This document shows positions 25,957 to 32,946 of a stretch of 49,231 nucleotides of DNA, in pieces. The notes beneath the pieces were generated by a model. It worked only from the letters and a program-made list of their open reading frames with translations, was not told where the DNA came from and did not search any database. Position numbers and translations under genes: made by a program. Each line of letters begins with the position of its first letter. Positions within the stretch are counted from its first letter, which is position 1. Source of the DNA: CAYIFA01 sp964362625 (lineage in GTDB: Bacteria > Patescibacteriota > Minisyncoccia > 1-14-0-10-42-19); contig CAYIFA010000002.1 in the NCBI GenBank assembly GCA_964362625.1, forward strand, positions 1-49,231, in the 5' to 3' direction.

Positions 25957-27255
25957 CAATCTCGAGCGCCTTTTTCGGTGGTAAGAAACCGCAAAGCGAT
26001 GCGCTTCGTTGCGCAAATGTTGCAGAAGATGCAAAAGCGCCGGCGGGCCTTCCTTGAGTTTCATTATTTTGCCGTCCGGCAAGTATAGTTCTTCTTCGCG
26101 CTTGGCCAGCGCAATAATTTTAATATTAAACCTCCTAGGTTTAACTATTGATAAGACGGAGTTTAATTGCGGCTTGCCGCCGTCTATTAGCATGACATCC
26201 GGCATGGGCCATTCTGTGTGGTTTAAGCGCCGCGACAGCACTTCGCGAATCATCGCGGTGTCGTTCGGACGATTTGGCATTCTAATTCGGAATTTGCGGT
26301 ATTCGTTTTTATCAGGCCGGCCATCGTCAAATACCACCATGGAGCCAACCGCGAATTTCCCTTGGATGTTTGAAATATCATAGGCCTCAACTCTCTTTGG
26401 TGTTTCTGGCAAGCCCAGTACGTTTTTCAGGTATTCCAATCCTTTGTTTTTGTAAATAACCTCATCGCGCTTAATGATGAAACGGTGTTTGAAAATATTT
26501 TCAAGCGCCTGAATTTGATCGCGTAAACTCCCGGCCTCTTCATAATTTTTGTTGTTGGCAGCCATTTTCATTCCGCGACGGGAAGTTTTTAACACGCGGG
26601 AATATTTGCCCGAGAGAACCGCTTTGATGATTTTCACGTTGTTTCTGTACTGGATTCTTCTATCTTCGAAATCGTCGTATATTTTTTTCGCTCGTTCGTT
26701 TTCTAGGCAACAAACCCCGAGACAACGTCCGATTTCGGCCTGTTGGCAGGGGCGTTTATGAGTCTCTTTACATACACAATACGGAAATGCCCGCCGCAGA
26801 CTTTTTAAAATATATCTAACCGCCCAAGCGTCCGTGAAGGGGCCGATGTATTTGGCCTCGACGCCTTTGGGTCGGGGCTCCGACCCCCGACGCGTGATGC
26901 GGTCGGGGCGTCGGAGCTGGTGAGTAAAAAATATTTTCGGGAACTTTTCTTTAGTAAAACCGACATACAAATATTGTTTGTCATCCCGCATCAGCACGTT
27001 ATATTCCGGCAGGTATTTTTTTATCAGTTCTGCTTCCAAAATCAACGCCTCGACATCCGAATCGGTTTTGCGCCACATGAGCGTATCGGCCTCACGGACC
27101 ATTTGCTGTTTTCGTTCATCCGGTTGGCGAGCAGAAAAATACGACGCAGTCCGCGATTTTAAGTTTTGCGCTTTGCCGATGTAGATAATTTTTGCGCCTT
27201 TTTTGAAAAAATATACACCAGCGTTATTTGGGATATCGGGAGGTTGCTTTTTCAC
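25948..27255 (-). CDS. uvrC: UvrC, excinuclease ABC subunit C, short form
   Basis: UvrC makes both incisions in nucleotide excision repair. The GIY-YIG-type N-terminus is NNAGVYFFKKGAKIIYIGKA (10-29). A Cys-rich segment (CVCKETHKRPC) follows, the UvrB-binding region is about 210-260, and the C-terminal RNase H-like nuclease half appears as VEAYDISNIQG and PDVMLIDGGKPQL, with the catalytic Asp. It starts at GTG 27255 and ends just after EAHRFAVSYHRKRRSRLLK, so the tandem HhH domain of about 600-residue UvrC proteins is missing. Residues 113-131 (QLRRPDRITRRGSEPRPKG) form an extra GC-rich, palindrome-encoded stretch before KYIGPF, absent from the usual family length. It overlaps murC by 9 bp. 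Confidence 0.92.
   Translation of the reverse strand: MKKQPPDIPNNAGVYFFKKGAKIIYIGKAQNLKSRTASYFSARQPDERKQQMVREADTLMWRKTDSDVEALILEAELIKKYLPEYNVLMRDDKQYLYVGFTKEKFPKIFFTHQLRRPDRITRRGSEPRPKGVEAKYIGPFTDAWAVRYILKSLRRAFPYCVCKETHKRPCQQAEIGRCLGVCCLENERAKKIYDDFEDRRIQYRNNVKIIKAVLSGKYSRVLKTSRRGMKMAANNKNYEEAGSLRDQIQALENIFKHRFIIKRDEVIYKNKGLEYLKNVLGLPETPKRVEAYDISNIQGKFAVGSMVVFDDGRPDKNEYRKFRIRMPNRPNDTAMIREVLSRRLNHTEWPMPDVMLIDGGKPQLNSVLSIVKPRRFNIKIIALAKREEELYLPDGKIMKLKEGPPALLHLLQHLRNEAHRFAVSYHRKRRSRLLK
26869..26916. repeat. GC-rich palindromic insertion in uvrC
   Basis: GGGTCGG/CCGACCC (26869-26875, 26880-26886) forms one hairpin with a GGCT loop. A longer pair, CTCCGACCCCCGAC (26878-26891) and GTCGGGGCGTCGGAG (26902-26916), forms a second with one bulged base. 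The 48 bp are in frame with uvrC and code for the extra residues about 113-129. Confidence 0.8.
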
Positions 27256-27303
27256 GGCGATTACATAATATATTTATAGGTTGCTCATTGCAAGGAGCGA
27301 GCG

Positions 27304-27756
27304 ATGGCCATAACCAAGAAGAAGAAGAAATGGGACAGGTTCCCGTCAAGCTATGATAAATTTCTTGATGCCACATTACGCATTATGTGCGCGGTTTTGA
27401 AAAAAACTAACATAGTATACGTTGTGGATCTAAAATATCCAGAACCGGAGCGAACTAAGAGCGGCAGAGTTGTCTGGAGGCGTAAACGGGTATATGGTTC
27501 TTATGAACCTGAAACCGATACTATAAAAATAAGAATAGTTAAATCGCCGAAAGCCGGGGTACATTTCCATAACAGCGTTAAGCTGATTGTAAAGACGGCT
27601 CTGCATGAAGCAATGGAGAAGCTGAAATCGCGGACGGAATTTTCTATTCGTCACGAATTCATAGAACTGTGGGAGTATAGTCTATTTGAACGCATGAATG
27701 AAAAGCAGATTGCCTATGTTTGGTCGCTTTTGCCATCATTACCCAAAGATCAATAA
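27304..27756 (+). CDS. Hypothetical protein, basic, single-gene cassette
   Basis: I do not recognise this 150-residue protein. It opens with a run of lysines (ITKKKKKW), has central strands (IVYVVDLKYP, VYGSYEPETDTIKIRIV) and ends with a helical part containing TALHEAMEKL and RHEFIELWEYSLFERM. The HEAME and RHEFIE segments look metal-ligand-like, but there is no HExxH. A GGAG ribosome binding site (27294-27297 region) precedes the ATG and a strong terminator follows directly. The gene is divergent from uvrC and sits between housekeeping and glycan genes, in the same style as the cassettes at 8366-9016 and 42492-42872. Function unknown. Confidence 0.65.
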   Translation: MAITKKKKKWDRFPSSYDKFLDATLRIMCAVLKKTNIVYVVDLKYPEPERTKSGRVVWRRKRVYGSYEPETDTIKIRIVKSPKAGVHFHNSVKLIVKTALHEAMEKLKSRTEFSIRHEFIELWEYSLFERMNEKQIAYVWSLLPSLPKDQ

Positions 27757-27795
27757 AAACCCCTCACCATGAAAAAAGTGAGGGGTTTGATTTGC
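27757..27795 (+). terminator. Rho-independent terminator
   Basis: AAACCCCTCAC (27757-27767), a 10-nt loop and GTGAGGGGTTT (27778-27788) form a perfect 11-bp stem, followed by GATTTG. It starts right after the stop codon of the 150-residue gene. Confidence 0.9.
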
Positions 27796-27822
27796 TCGTA
27801 AGCATTAATATATGATTATTGG

Positions 27823-28446
27823 ATGATAAATAAGCTGGCTCTAGCCGCAGAAAAACCTGGGTATGCTTTTCGATATGCTTTCAATGTTTTTCGGAAATAT
27901 TTTTTGTTGAAAAAAGTCATTAAAAACGGCGAAGTGTTTCTAAGATACAAAGGCGATCTTTATCCGGGGTATCTTTTTAAGAAAAAAGCATCATCTTATA
28001 TAAGGGATAAAGCGCTCGAGTATTGTACGGGGCAGGGAATTGACATAGGCGCCGGCGCGTGGCCGCTGGATGGCGCTTACCCAATTGAAAATATTCCCGA
28101 AGAAAACGCCTATAATCTTGATAAATTTGCGGACTCAAGCTTGGATTTTATTTTTAGTTCGCATTGTCTTGAGCATTTGGATCGCTGGCCAGAAGCGTTG
28201 AAATTGTGGATCAAAAAATTAAAACCCGGCGGTATTTTATTTTTGTACCTTCCGCACGAATCCATGGTAATGTGGCGCCCCGGCGAAATATTCGGGCTTC
28301 AGCACGTATGGAGTCCGACGTGGCAAACCTTAAATCCTTTTTTTGAATCGTGTGGCATGAAGGTCGTTGACTACGACTCTAATCGCGATCGCTACTGGAG
28401 TTTTTATATAGCAGCCAAAAAAACACTACCGCATCGGGAGTGGTAG
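27823..28446 (+). CDS. SAM-dependent methyltransferase (class I)
   Basis: In this 207-residue protein the SAM loop is GQGIDIGAGAWPLDGA (about 70-85) and the post-I segment is DKFADSSLDFIFSSHCLEH (about 100-118), followed by WIKKLKPGGILFLYLPH. These match Methyltransf_11/UbiE-like enzymes. The N-terminal 65 residues are basic and helical, perhaps membrane-associated. The last residues (TLPHREW) and the TAG stop come from a palindromic element at 28424-28448, so the original C-terminus may have been changed. The GT9 gene starts 6 bp later. Role in surface-glycan or lipid methylation is inferred from position. Confidence 0.83.
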   Translation: MINKLALAAEKPGYAFRYAFNVFRKYFLLKKVIKNGEVFLRYKGDLYPGYLFKKKASSYIRDKALEYCTGQGIDIGAGAWPLDGAYPIENIPEENAYNLDKFADSSLDFIFSSHCLEHLDRWPEALKLWIKKLKPGGILFLYLPHESMVMWRPGEIFGLQHVWSPTWQTLNPFFESCGMKVVDYDSNRDRYWSFYIAAKKTLPHREW

Positions 28447-28448
28447 TA
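28424..28448. repeat. Palindromic element at the methyltransferase 3' end
   Basis: CACTACC (28424-28430) and the opposing GTGGTAGT (28440-28447) are the arms. 20 of 25 positions match the palindrome in murC (24909-24933). The right arm supplies the methyltransferase stop codon (TAG, 28444-28446), so insertion or copying at a gene end is plausible. Confidence 0.8.
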
Positions 28449-28452
28449 CTTT

Positions 28453-29634
28453 ATGATAGTTTCTTTTTGGAAAAGATATCTTTTTCTGTTCTGTTGTCTG
28501 GTTTTTTCGCCAGTTATTTATTTTTTGATTTGGTTGAGGAAATCCAGAAACCCGGCCACCAAAGGCGAGCCTCGCCAAGGGCGGGAAACCCGACCGCCGA
28601 GAATACTGATTATTCCGCATTTGGCGACTATCGGTGATTTAGTGTGCGCTACTCCAGTTTTTCGCGCGATCAAGAGAAAGTATGCCGATTGTTTTTTGGC
28701 GGTAGTTGTTACAAAAATGACCGCGGGGATTATCCGGCAAAACCCGTATATTGATGAAATAATAATTTATCGCTCAGACGACTTGATCGGCCTAGTCCGG
28801 CAAATTCGGCGCGCGAAATTCGATTGGTCATTTTCTTTGACCGGCTCGCTTTTCGCAACACTTGTAAATTTTTCGGGATTAATTCCAAATCGCGCGGCAA
28901 CGGTTTATGCGGGGCTGAGTTTTAGTCAGCGCATCACTAATTGGTTAAACAACCATACGATCTTTTATCAACACCACACTTATTTGCCCGGGCATTACCT
29001 GAAGATGCTTAAACTGATTGGGATTCAAAATGCGGAAGATAAAAAAGAAGTTTTTACTACCGTTGAAGCTGATAGAAAAGCTGAAAAATTTTTGCAATCT
29101 CACGGCATAATTCCGGGCGATTTGCTTGTCGGGGTTAGCATAACTGCCGGAAATAAAATAAAAGAATGGGGAGATGAAAAATTTAAGGAGCTTGCCGTAA
29201 AAATTGCCGATAAATACAACGCCAAGATACTTTTTCGCGGAGCGAAAGCCGATGAAGAAAGAATTGATAAAGTCTTAGTCGGTCTTGATGCCGGGCGTTT
29301 TATAAAAGAAGTTGATTTTTCCCTGGAGGAGATGCCGTCAGTTATTAAGCGTTTAAATTTGTATGTTGCCGTAGATTCCGGGCCGATTTACGTTGCGCAT
29401 GCGCTTGGTGTTCCGGTAATAGATATTATTGGTCCGGTAGATCCCGGCGAACAACCGCCTCATGATGCTATGGCGATTCAGGTTCGCCCTCCGGCTAATA
29501 TAAAACCTTCAAGTTTTGTTTTCAAAAAACCCGGGGCCCCGCAAGAACACAAGCGAGCGGTAGATTCTATTACTGTTGATATGGCCGTGAATGCTGCTAG
29601 CAATGTGCTAGCGAAGGCCAGCTTTGATAGTTGA
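28453..29634 (+). CDS. Glycosyltransferase family 9 (heptosyltransferase-like), membrane-anchored
   Basis: GT9 enzymes (WaaC/WaaF/WaaQ-like) transfer heptose or other sugars to lipid cores. In 393 residues, one N-terminal membrane helix (about 9-29) precedes a linker (RNPATKGEPRQGRETRPP, 35-52) coded by a palindromic GGCGAG/CTCGCC sequence. The GT9 domain starts RILIIPHLATIGDLVCATP, and the donor loop is AVDSGPIYVAHALGVPVIDIIGP (about 300), the family hallmark. Heptosyltransferases normally lack a membrane anchor, so the helix is unusual. CPR cells are not known to make classical LPS, so another lipid-linked glycan acceptor is likely. It follows the methyltransferase closely, probably one transcript. 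Confidence 0.85.
   Translation: MIVSFWKRYLFLFCCLVFSPVIYFLIWLRKSRNPATKGEPRQGRETRPPRILIIPHLATIGDLVCATPVFRAIKRKYADCFLAVVVTKMTAGIIRQNPYIDEIIIYRSDDLIGLVRQIRRAKFDWSFSLTGSLFATLVNFSGLIPNRAATVYAGLSFSQRITNWLNNHTIFYQHHTYLPGHYLKMLKLIGIQNAEDKKEVFTTVEADRKAEKFLQSHGIIPGDLLVGVSITAGNKIKEWGDEKFKELAVKIADKYNAKILFRGAKADEERIDKVLVGLDAGRFIKEVDFSLEEMPSVIKRLNLYVAVDSGPIYVAHALGVPVIDIIGPVDPGEQPPHDAMAIQVRPPANIKPSSFVFKKPGAPQEHKRAVDSITVDMAVNAASNVLAKASFDS
28564..28576. repeat. Small palindrome in the GT9 linker
   Basis: GGCGAG, one C, then CTCGCC. It is short and may be chance in a GC-rich stretch, but it lies where the protein has a Lys/Arg/Pro linker, as in the uvrC element. Confidence 0.35.
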
Positions 29635-29677
29635 CAGTTTATCCACAGTTGAAGCTGGTAACTTTTTCGGGGTGGGG

Positions 29678-29728
29678 TGATATAATTAATAAACGGTCAA
29701 AATTAAACAATTTTATCAGCAATATAAT
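29678..29728 (+). promoter_or_regulatory. Tandem -10 boxes of the surface-protein gene
   Basis: An extended -10 box TGATATAAT (29678-29686) gives a leader of about 42 nt. A second TATAAT (29723-29728) lies 6 nt before the ATG at 29735, giving a leaderless transcript. A perfect DnaA-box match TTATCCACA is at 29639-29647, and TTGACA occurs at 29631 but is not correctly spaced. Confidence 0.6.
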
Positions 29729-29734
29729 TTTTCT

Positions 29735-30475
29735 ATGACAAAAGAGAAAAATAAGGGCTATTATTATTTCATTTCCGGGCTTACAGCATTTTTGGTGGCG
29801 GCTATGGGGGTTTATGCGACAACCATCGGTGATAGCGTCACGGTCAGCAGTTCTTTTACTTCTAGCGGGTCGGCGACGATGAGCGGCACGCTGGCTGTAA
29901 CTGGCGCGACTACTCTAACCGGTGCCGCCACATTGAGCAGCACGCTTGATGTCACGGGCAATAGTACGTTGGCCTCTGCAGATATAGGCGGCGCTTATAG
30001 TGCCGGCGGTGGTTCGGGCGCGACAATAACAGCTGCCGGAAAAGGACAGTTTAACGGCGATTTGGAAATTAACGGGTTTGCTACAACCACCGCTGCCAGC
30101 GGCAATTTTGTTACCCAAGGGACAGTTGGTGTCGCAACAACCTCTGCTTGGGGTACACTTTCAGCAGAAATGGGCACAACTAACCCCTCATTTGTAGTCT
30201 CCAACAACGGTTCAACCACCCCAGCGTTAATAGTTGGAGGGGTAAACCAGGACGGGCGAGTTGGTATTGCTTCAACTACGCCTAGCAATACATTGGGAGT
30301 TGAAGGCAATGCTATGTTTATTTCAGCAGCTACCACGACCATAACAATTTCCTCCACCGGTTCTGTCAAAGGCGGGTGTTTGCAAATGGAAAATGGTGCT
30401 GGTACGATCATGTATCGGGCATATATTAACGGACCCGGCACCGGATGGACTGTGGAGGCTGGCACTTGCCAATAA
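29735..30475 (+). CDS. Exported Ser/Thr/Gly-rich surface protein
   Basis: This 246-residue protein has an N-terminal membrane or signal segment (YYYFISGLTAFLVAAMGVYA, about 9-28) and then low-complexity repeats of the type GTLAVTGATTLTGAATLSS, where T, G, S, A and V recur with a period close to that of beta-solenoid or phage-fibre-like surface proteins. The C-terminal part (KGGCLQMENGAGTIMYRAYI, about 209) is a distinct small domain with two Cys. It is probably anchored outside. Both the extended -10 and the box right before the ATG suggest strong expression. It is followed 30 bp later by the peptidoglycan-binding protein gene. Exact fold unknown. Confidence 0.8.
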   Translation: MTKEKNKGYYYFISGLTAFLVAAMGVYATTIGDSVTVSSSFTSSGSATMSGTLAVTGATTLTGAATLSSTLDVTGNSTLASADIGGAYSAGGGSGATITAAGKGQFNGDLEINGFATTTAASGNFVTQGTVGVATTSAWGTLSAEMGTTNPSFVVSNNGSTTPALIVGGVNQDGRVGIASTTPSNTLGVEGNAMFISAATTTITISSTGSVKGGCLQMENGAGTIMYRAYINGPGTGWTVEAGTCQ

Positions 30476-30505
30476 GATTTAATTGTTGCTTAAAAATCTT
30501 CTTAA

Positions 30506-31855
30506 ATGAAAAAAATAGCTTTGCTTTTAAGCATAGTCCTCGGTCCGCTTACAGTGTTGGCGGCGAACGAGGTCACTCACACCGGCGTTGTTACTTTAGT
30601 TTTGCCTTCAGATAGTACTGAATATACATTAGAAGGTCATTCCAAATTTGATTCATTAAAAATAAACAATGCCAATTTTGAATTCGTACTTTCTACCGGC
30701 GGAAAAATCTCTATTCTATCAGCTGGTAAAAAAAATCTGAAAAGCAGTGTGGCCGGGACATTTGTTTGCGGTGCAAGCCAGTCATCAATATATGTTGACG
30801 CACAGCCAGATAGCACTACTGTCACCATAACTCCTTCCGGTTCATGCACGACTAGCGGCGGTAGCGGTTCTACCGGCGGCGGAGGAGGAATTATTAGTTC
30901 CGGCGGCGGAGGTGGCGGCGGAGGCGGCAGTTCTGTAGTTAGCGCGCCAACAGTTGCGGCGGCAGAACCAGTAGTTACACCAATATCGCAAACTCCAGTC
31001 GTTTCTCCTCCGACGATTGTTGAGCCAGCGCAAGTTGCGCCAACAGCCCCTGCGCCCACGGCAGTTTTTGAAAAGGATCTTTTCTTAGGAGTAGAAAATA
31101 ATGATGTAACCCGCCTGCAGCTTTTATTGTCAGGCGATAAAGAAGTTTATCCAGAAGCGAAAGTAACCGGGTATTACGGTTCGCTCACTAAAAGAGCAGT
31201 GGAGCGCTTTCAGGAAAAATACGGAGTAGCCAGCGCCGGTGTTTTGGGTTTTGGCCGGTTGGGTCCTAAGACACGCGCCAAGCTAGCTGAAGTATTTGGC
31301 GGAGAAGCGCCAATCGCCATGCCTAAAGCTCCGGAAGTTGCCCAGCCATCTCCGGTGGCAACAGCAGTAAGCCCGGTGTTTGACAAGTCGCTTTATTTGG
31401 GATTGTCTAGCCCGGATGTTAAACGGCTTCAGCAACTTTTGAATTCAGATTCGGACACGTGGATCTCGGCTTCCGGAGTCGGTTCTACTGGCAATGAAAC
31501 AAATTATTTCGGCAAGCAAACCGAGAACGCGGTAAAGAAGTTTCAGGATAAATATGATTTGGCGAAGGTTGGCGATCCGGGCTACGGCTACGTTGGGCCG
31601 AAGACCCGCGCGAAATTTAACGAAGTATTCGGTGCCGCCGTAACACCGACGCCACCTCCTCCAGCCCCTGCTCCGTCCGAGACTTCGCAGGGCGCAGCGC
31701 CAGCATCTCTTCCTCCGCTACCCCCTCCACCTCCATCTCCAGCTCCAGTACCTGCACCAGCCGCAGCGCCAACCGAAGTGTCAACGCCAGGCGTACAAAC
31801 AATGTATCCGACCAATGGTCCTAGCGGTAGCATCCAATATCCGTGGGAACAGTGA
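30506..31855 (+). CDS. Exported protein with two peptidoglycan-binding domains
   Basis: This is a 449-residue protein. The signal peptide KKIALLLSIVLGPLTVLAA (2-20) is followed by a beta-rich domain (about 21-110), a glycine-rich run (about 115-145), then PG_binding_1 domain 1 (FEKDLFLGVENNDVTRLQ to GRLGPKTRAKLAEVFG, about 188-265) and domain 2 (FDKSLYLGLSSPDVKRLQ to YVGPKTRAKFNEVFG, about 291-376). A Pro/Ala-rich tail ends the protein. PG_binding_1 domains bind peptidoglycan non-covalently, so the protein would link the cell wall to a surface layer or to the protein encoded just upstream. No enzymatic domain is present. A terminator follows at 31869. Confidence 0.88.
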   Translation: MKKIALLLSIVLGPLTVLAANEVTHTGVVTLVLPSDSTEYTLEGHSKFDSLKINNANFEFVLSTGGKISILSAGKKNLKSSVAGTFVCGASQSSIYVDAQPDSTTVTITPSGSCTTSGGSGSTGGGGGIISSGGGGGGGGGSSVVSAPTVAAAEPVVTPISQTPVVSPPTIVEPAQVAPTAPAPTAVFEKDLFLGVENNDVTRLQLLLSGDKEVYPEAKVTGYYGSLTKRAVERFQEKYGVASAGVLGFGRLGPKTRAKLAEVFGGEAPIAMPKAPEVAQPSPVATAVSPVFDKSLYLGLSSPDVKRLQQLLNSDSDTWISASGVGSTGNETNYFGKQTENAVKKFQDKYDLAKVGDPGYGYVGPKTRAKFNEVFGAAVTPTPPPPAPAPSETSQGAAPASLPPLPPPPPSPAPVPAPAAAPTEVSTPGVQTMYPTNGPSGSIQYPWEQ

Positions 31856-31868
31856 TTTGATAATTTCT

Positions 31869-31908
31869 CTCGGCAAAACGGCCCGGCTAAACCCCGAGGC
31901 CGTTTTTT
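31869..31908 (+). terminator. Rho-independent terminator
   Basis: AAAACGGCC (31875-31883) pairs with GGCCGTTTT (31898-31906), followed by TT. An outer CTCGG/CCGAG (31869-31873, 31894-31898) is an alternative pairing. It ends the surface-protein operon. Confidence 0.85.
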
Positions 31909-31944
31909 GTTGAAAAAATTCCACAGTCCTGTTAGTTTAAATTC

Positions 31945-32946
31945 ATGGTCAAAAACAATAAAACCGCCCTCATAACCGGCATTACCGGCCAGGACGGCTC
32001 TTACCTTGCTGAATTTCTGCTTGAAAAAGGCTACAAAGTTTTTGGGTTGGAAAGACGTATCAGCCACAAGCATTACGAGAATATCGGGCATTTGCTGGTA
32101 CCGAAAAAGAAAATAACTCTTTTGTCGGGGGATTTGCTCGACGAAGCTTCGTTGGTGCACGCCCTTCGCGAAGCAAAGCCGCGGGAAGTTTATAATCTCG
32201 CCGCCCAATCTTTTGTTGCCGACTCCTGGAAACAACCGATATTTACCGGAGACGTAACTGCCCTCGGAGCATTAAGAATGCTTGAGGCAATCCGGCAAGT
32301 TGATCCAAAAATTAAATATTATCAGGCCTCCAGTTCTGAAATGTTCGGCAAAGTCAGCGAGACCCTGCAAAACGAAAAAACCCATTTTTACCCGCGGAGC
32401 CCTTACGGCGCGGCCAAACTTTATGCGCACTGGATAACGGTTAATTACCGCGAATCATACGGGCTTTTTACCGTATCCGGGATTCTTTTTAACCATGAAA
32501 GTCCGCGCCGCGGTTTGGAATTTGTTACGAGAAAAATTACCAATGCCGCCGCTAAGATTAAATTAGGTTTAGCCAAAGATCTAAAACTCGGAAATCTTGA
32601 AGCAAGGCGCGATTGGGGGTTTGCCGGAGACTATGTGCAAGCCATGTGGCAAATGCTTCAGCAAAAAGCACCAAGGGATTATGTTATCGCCACCGGTCAG
32701 ACTCATAGCGTTCGCGAGTTTGTCGAAGAAGCATTTGGCCATTTGGGCTTGGATTGGAAAAAGTATGTAAAAACGGACAAACAGTTCTTGCGGCCAGCTG
32801 AAGTTGACAATCTCCGCGGCGATTCAACTCTCGCCAGGCGCGAACTTAGGTGGACGCCAAAAGTCGGTTTCAAAGAACTCGTGCGGATAATGGTTGATTC
32901 TGATTTGAAGCGATTATCCGAGACAAGGCAAGGTCAAATCACGTGA
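31945..32946 (+). CDS. gmd: GDP-mannose 4,6-dehydratase
   Basis: This short-chain dehydrogenase converts GDP-D-mannose to GDP-4-keto-6-deoxy-D-mannose. The NADP-binding loop is ALITGITGQDGSYLAEFLLE (8-27), the catalytic motif is YGAAKLYAHWI with the Tyr-x3-Lys pair (about 151-161), SSSEMFGK (about 129) supplies the Ser/Thr and Glu, and NHESPRRGLEFVTRKI (about 186) is strongly conserved in Gmd. Length (333) is normal. It ends with a 4-nt GTGA overlap to the PLP-dependent gene, so both are translated together, consistent with a pathway from GDP-mannose to a further deoxy sugar. Confidence 0.93.
   Translation: MVKNNKTALITGITGQDGSYLAEFLLEKGYKVFGLERRISHKHYENIGHLLVPKKKITLLSGDLLDEASLVHALREAKPREVYNLAAQSFVADSWKQPIFTGDVTALGALRMLEAIRQVDPKIKYYQASSSEMFGKVSETLQNEKTHFYPRSPYGAAKLYAHWITVNYRESYGLFTVSGILFNHESPRRGLEFVTRKITNAAAKIKLGLAKDLKLGNLEARRDWGFAGDYVQAMWQMLQQKAPRDYVIATGQTHSVREFVEEAFGHLGLDWKKYVKTDKQFLRPAEVDNLRGDSTLARRELRWTPKVGFKELVRIMVDSDLKRLSETRQGQIT

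Noticed and set aside
29631..29690. Possible replication origin from the DnaA box
   Set aside because: Only one box, no further repeats, and no dnaA, dnaN or similar neighbours.
30637..31059. Open frames on the reverse strand opposite the PG-binding protein gene (also 31588-32235)
   Set aside because: They are low-complexity Gly/Pro shadows of the glycine- and proline-rich coding regions and lack start signals.
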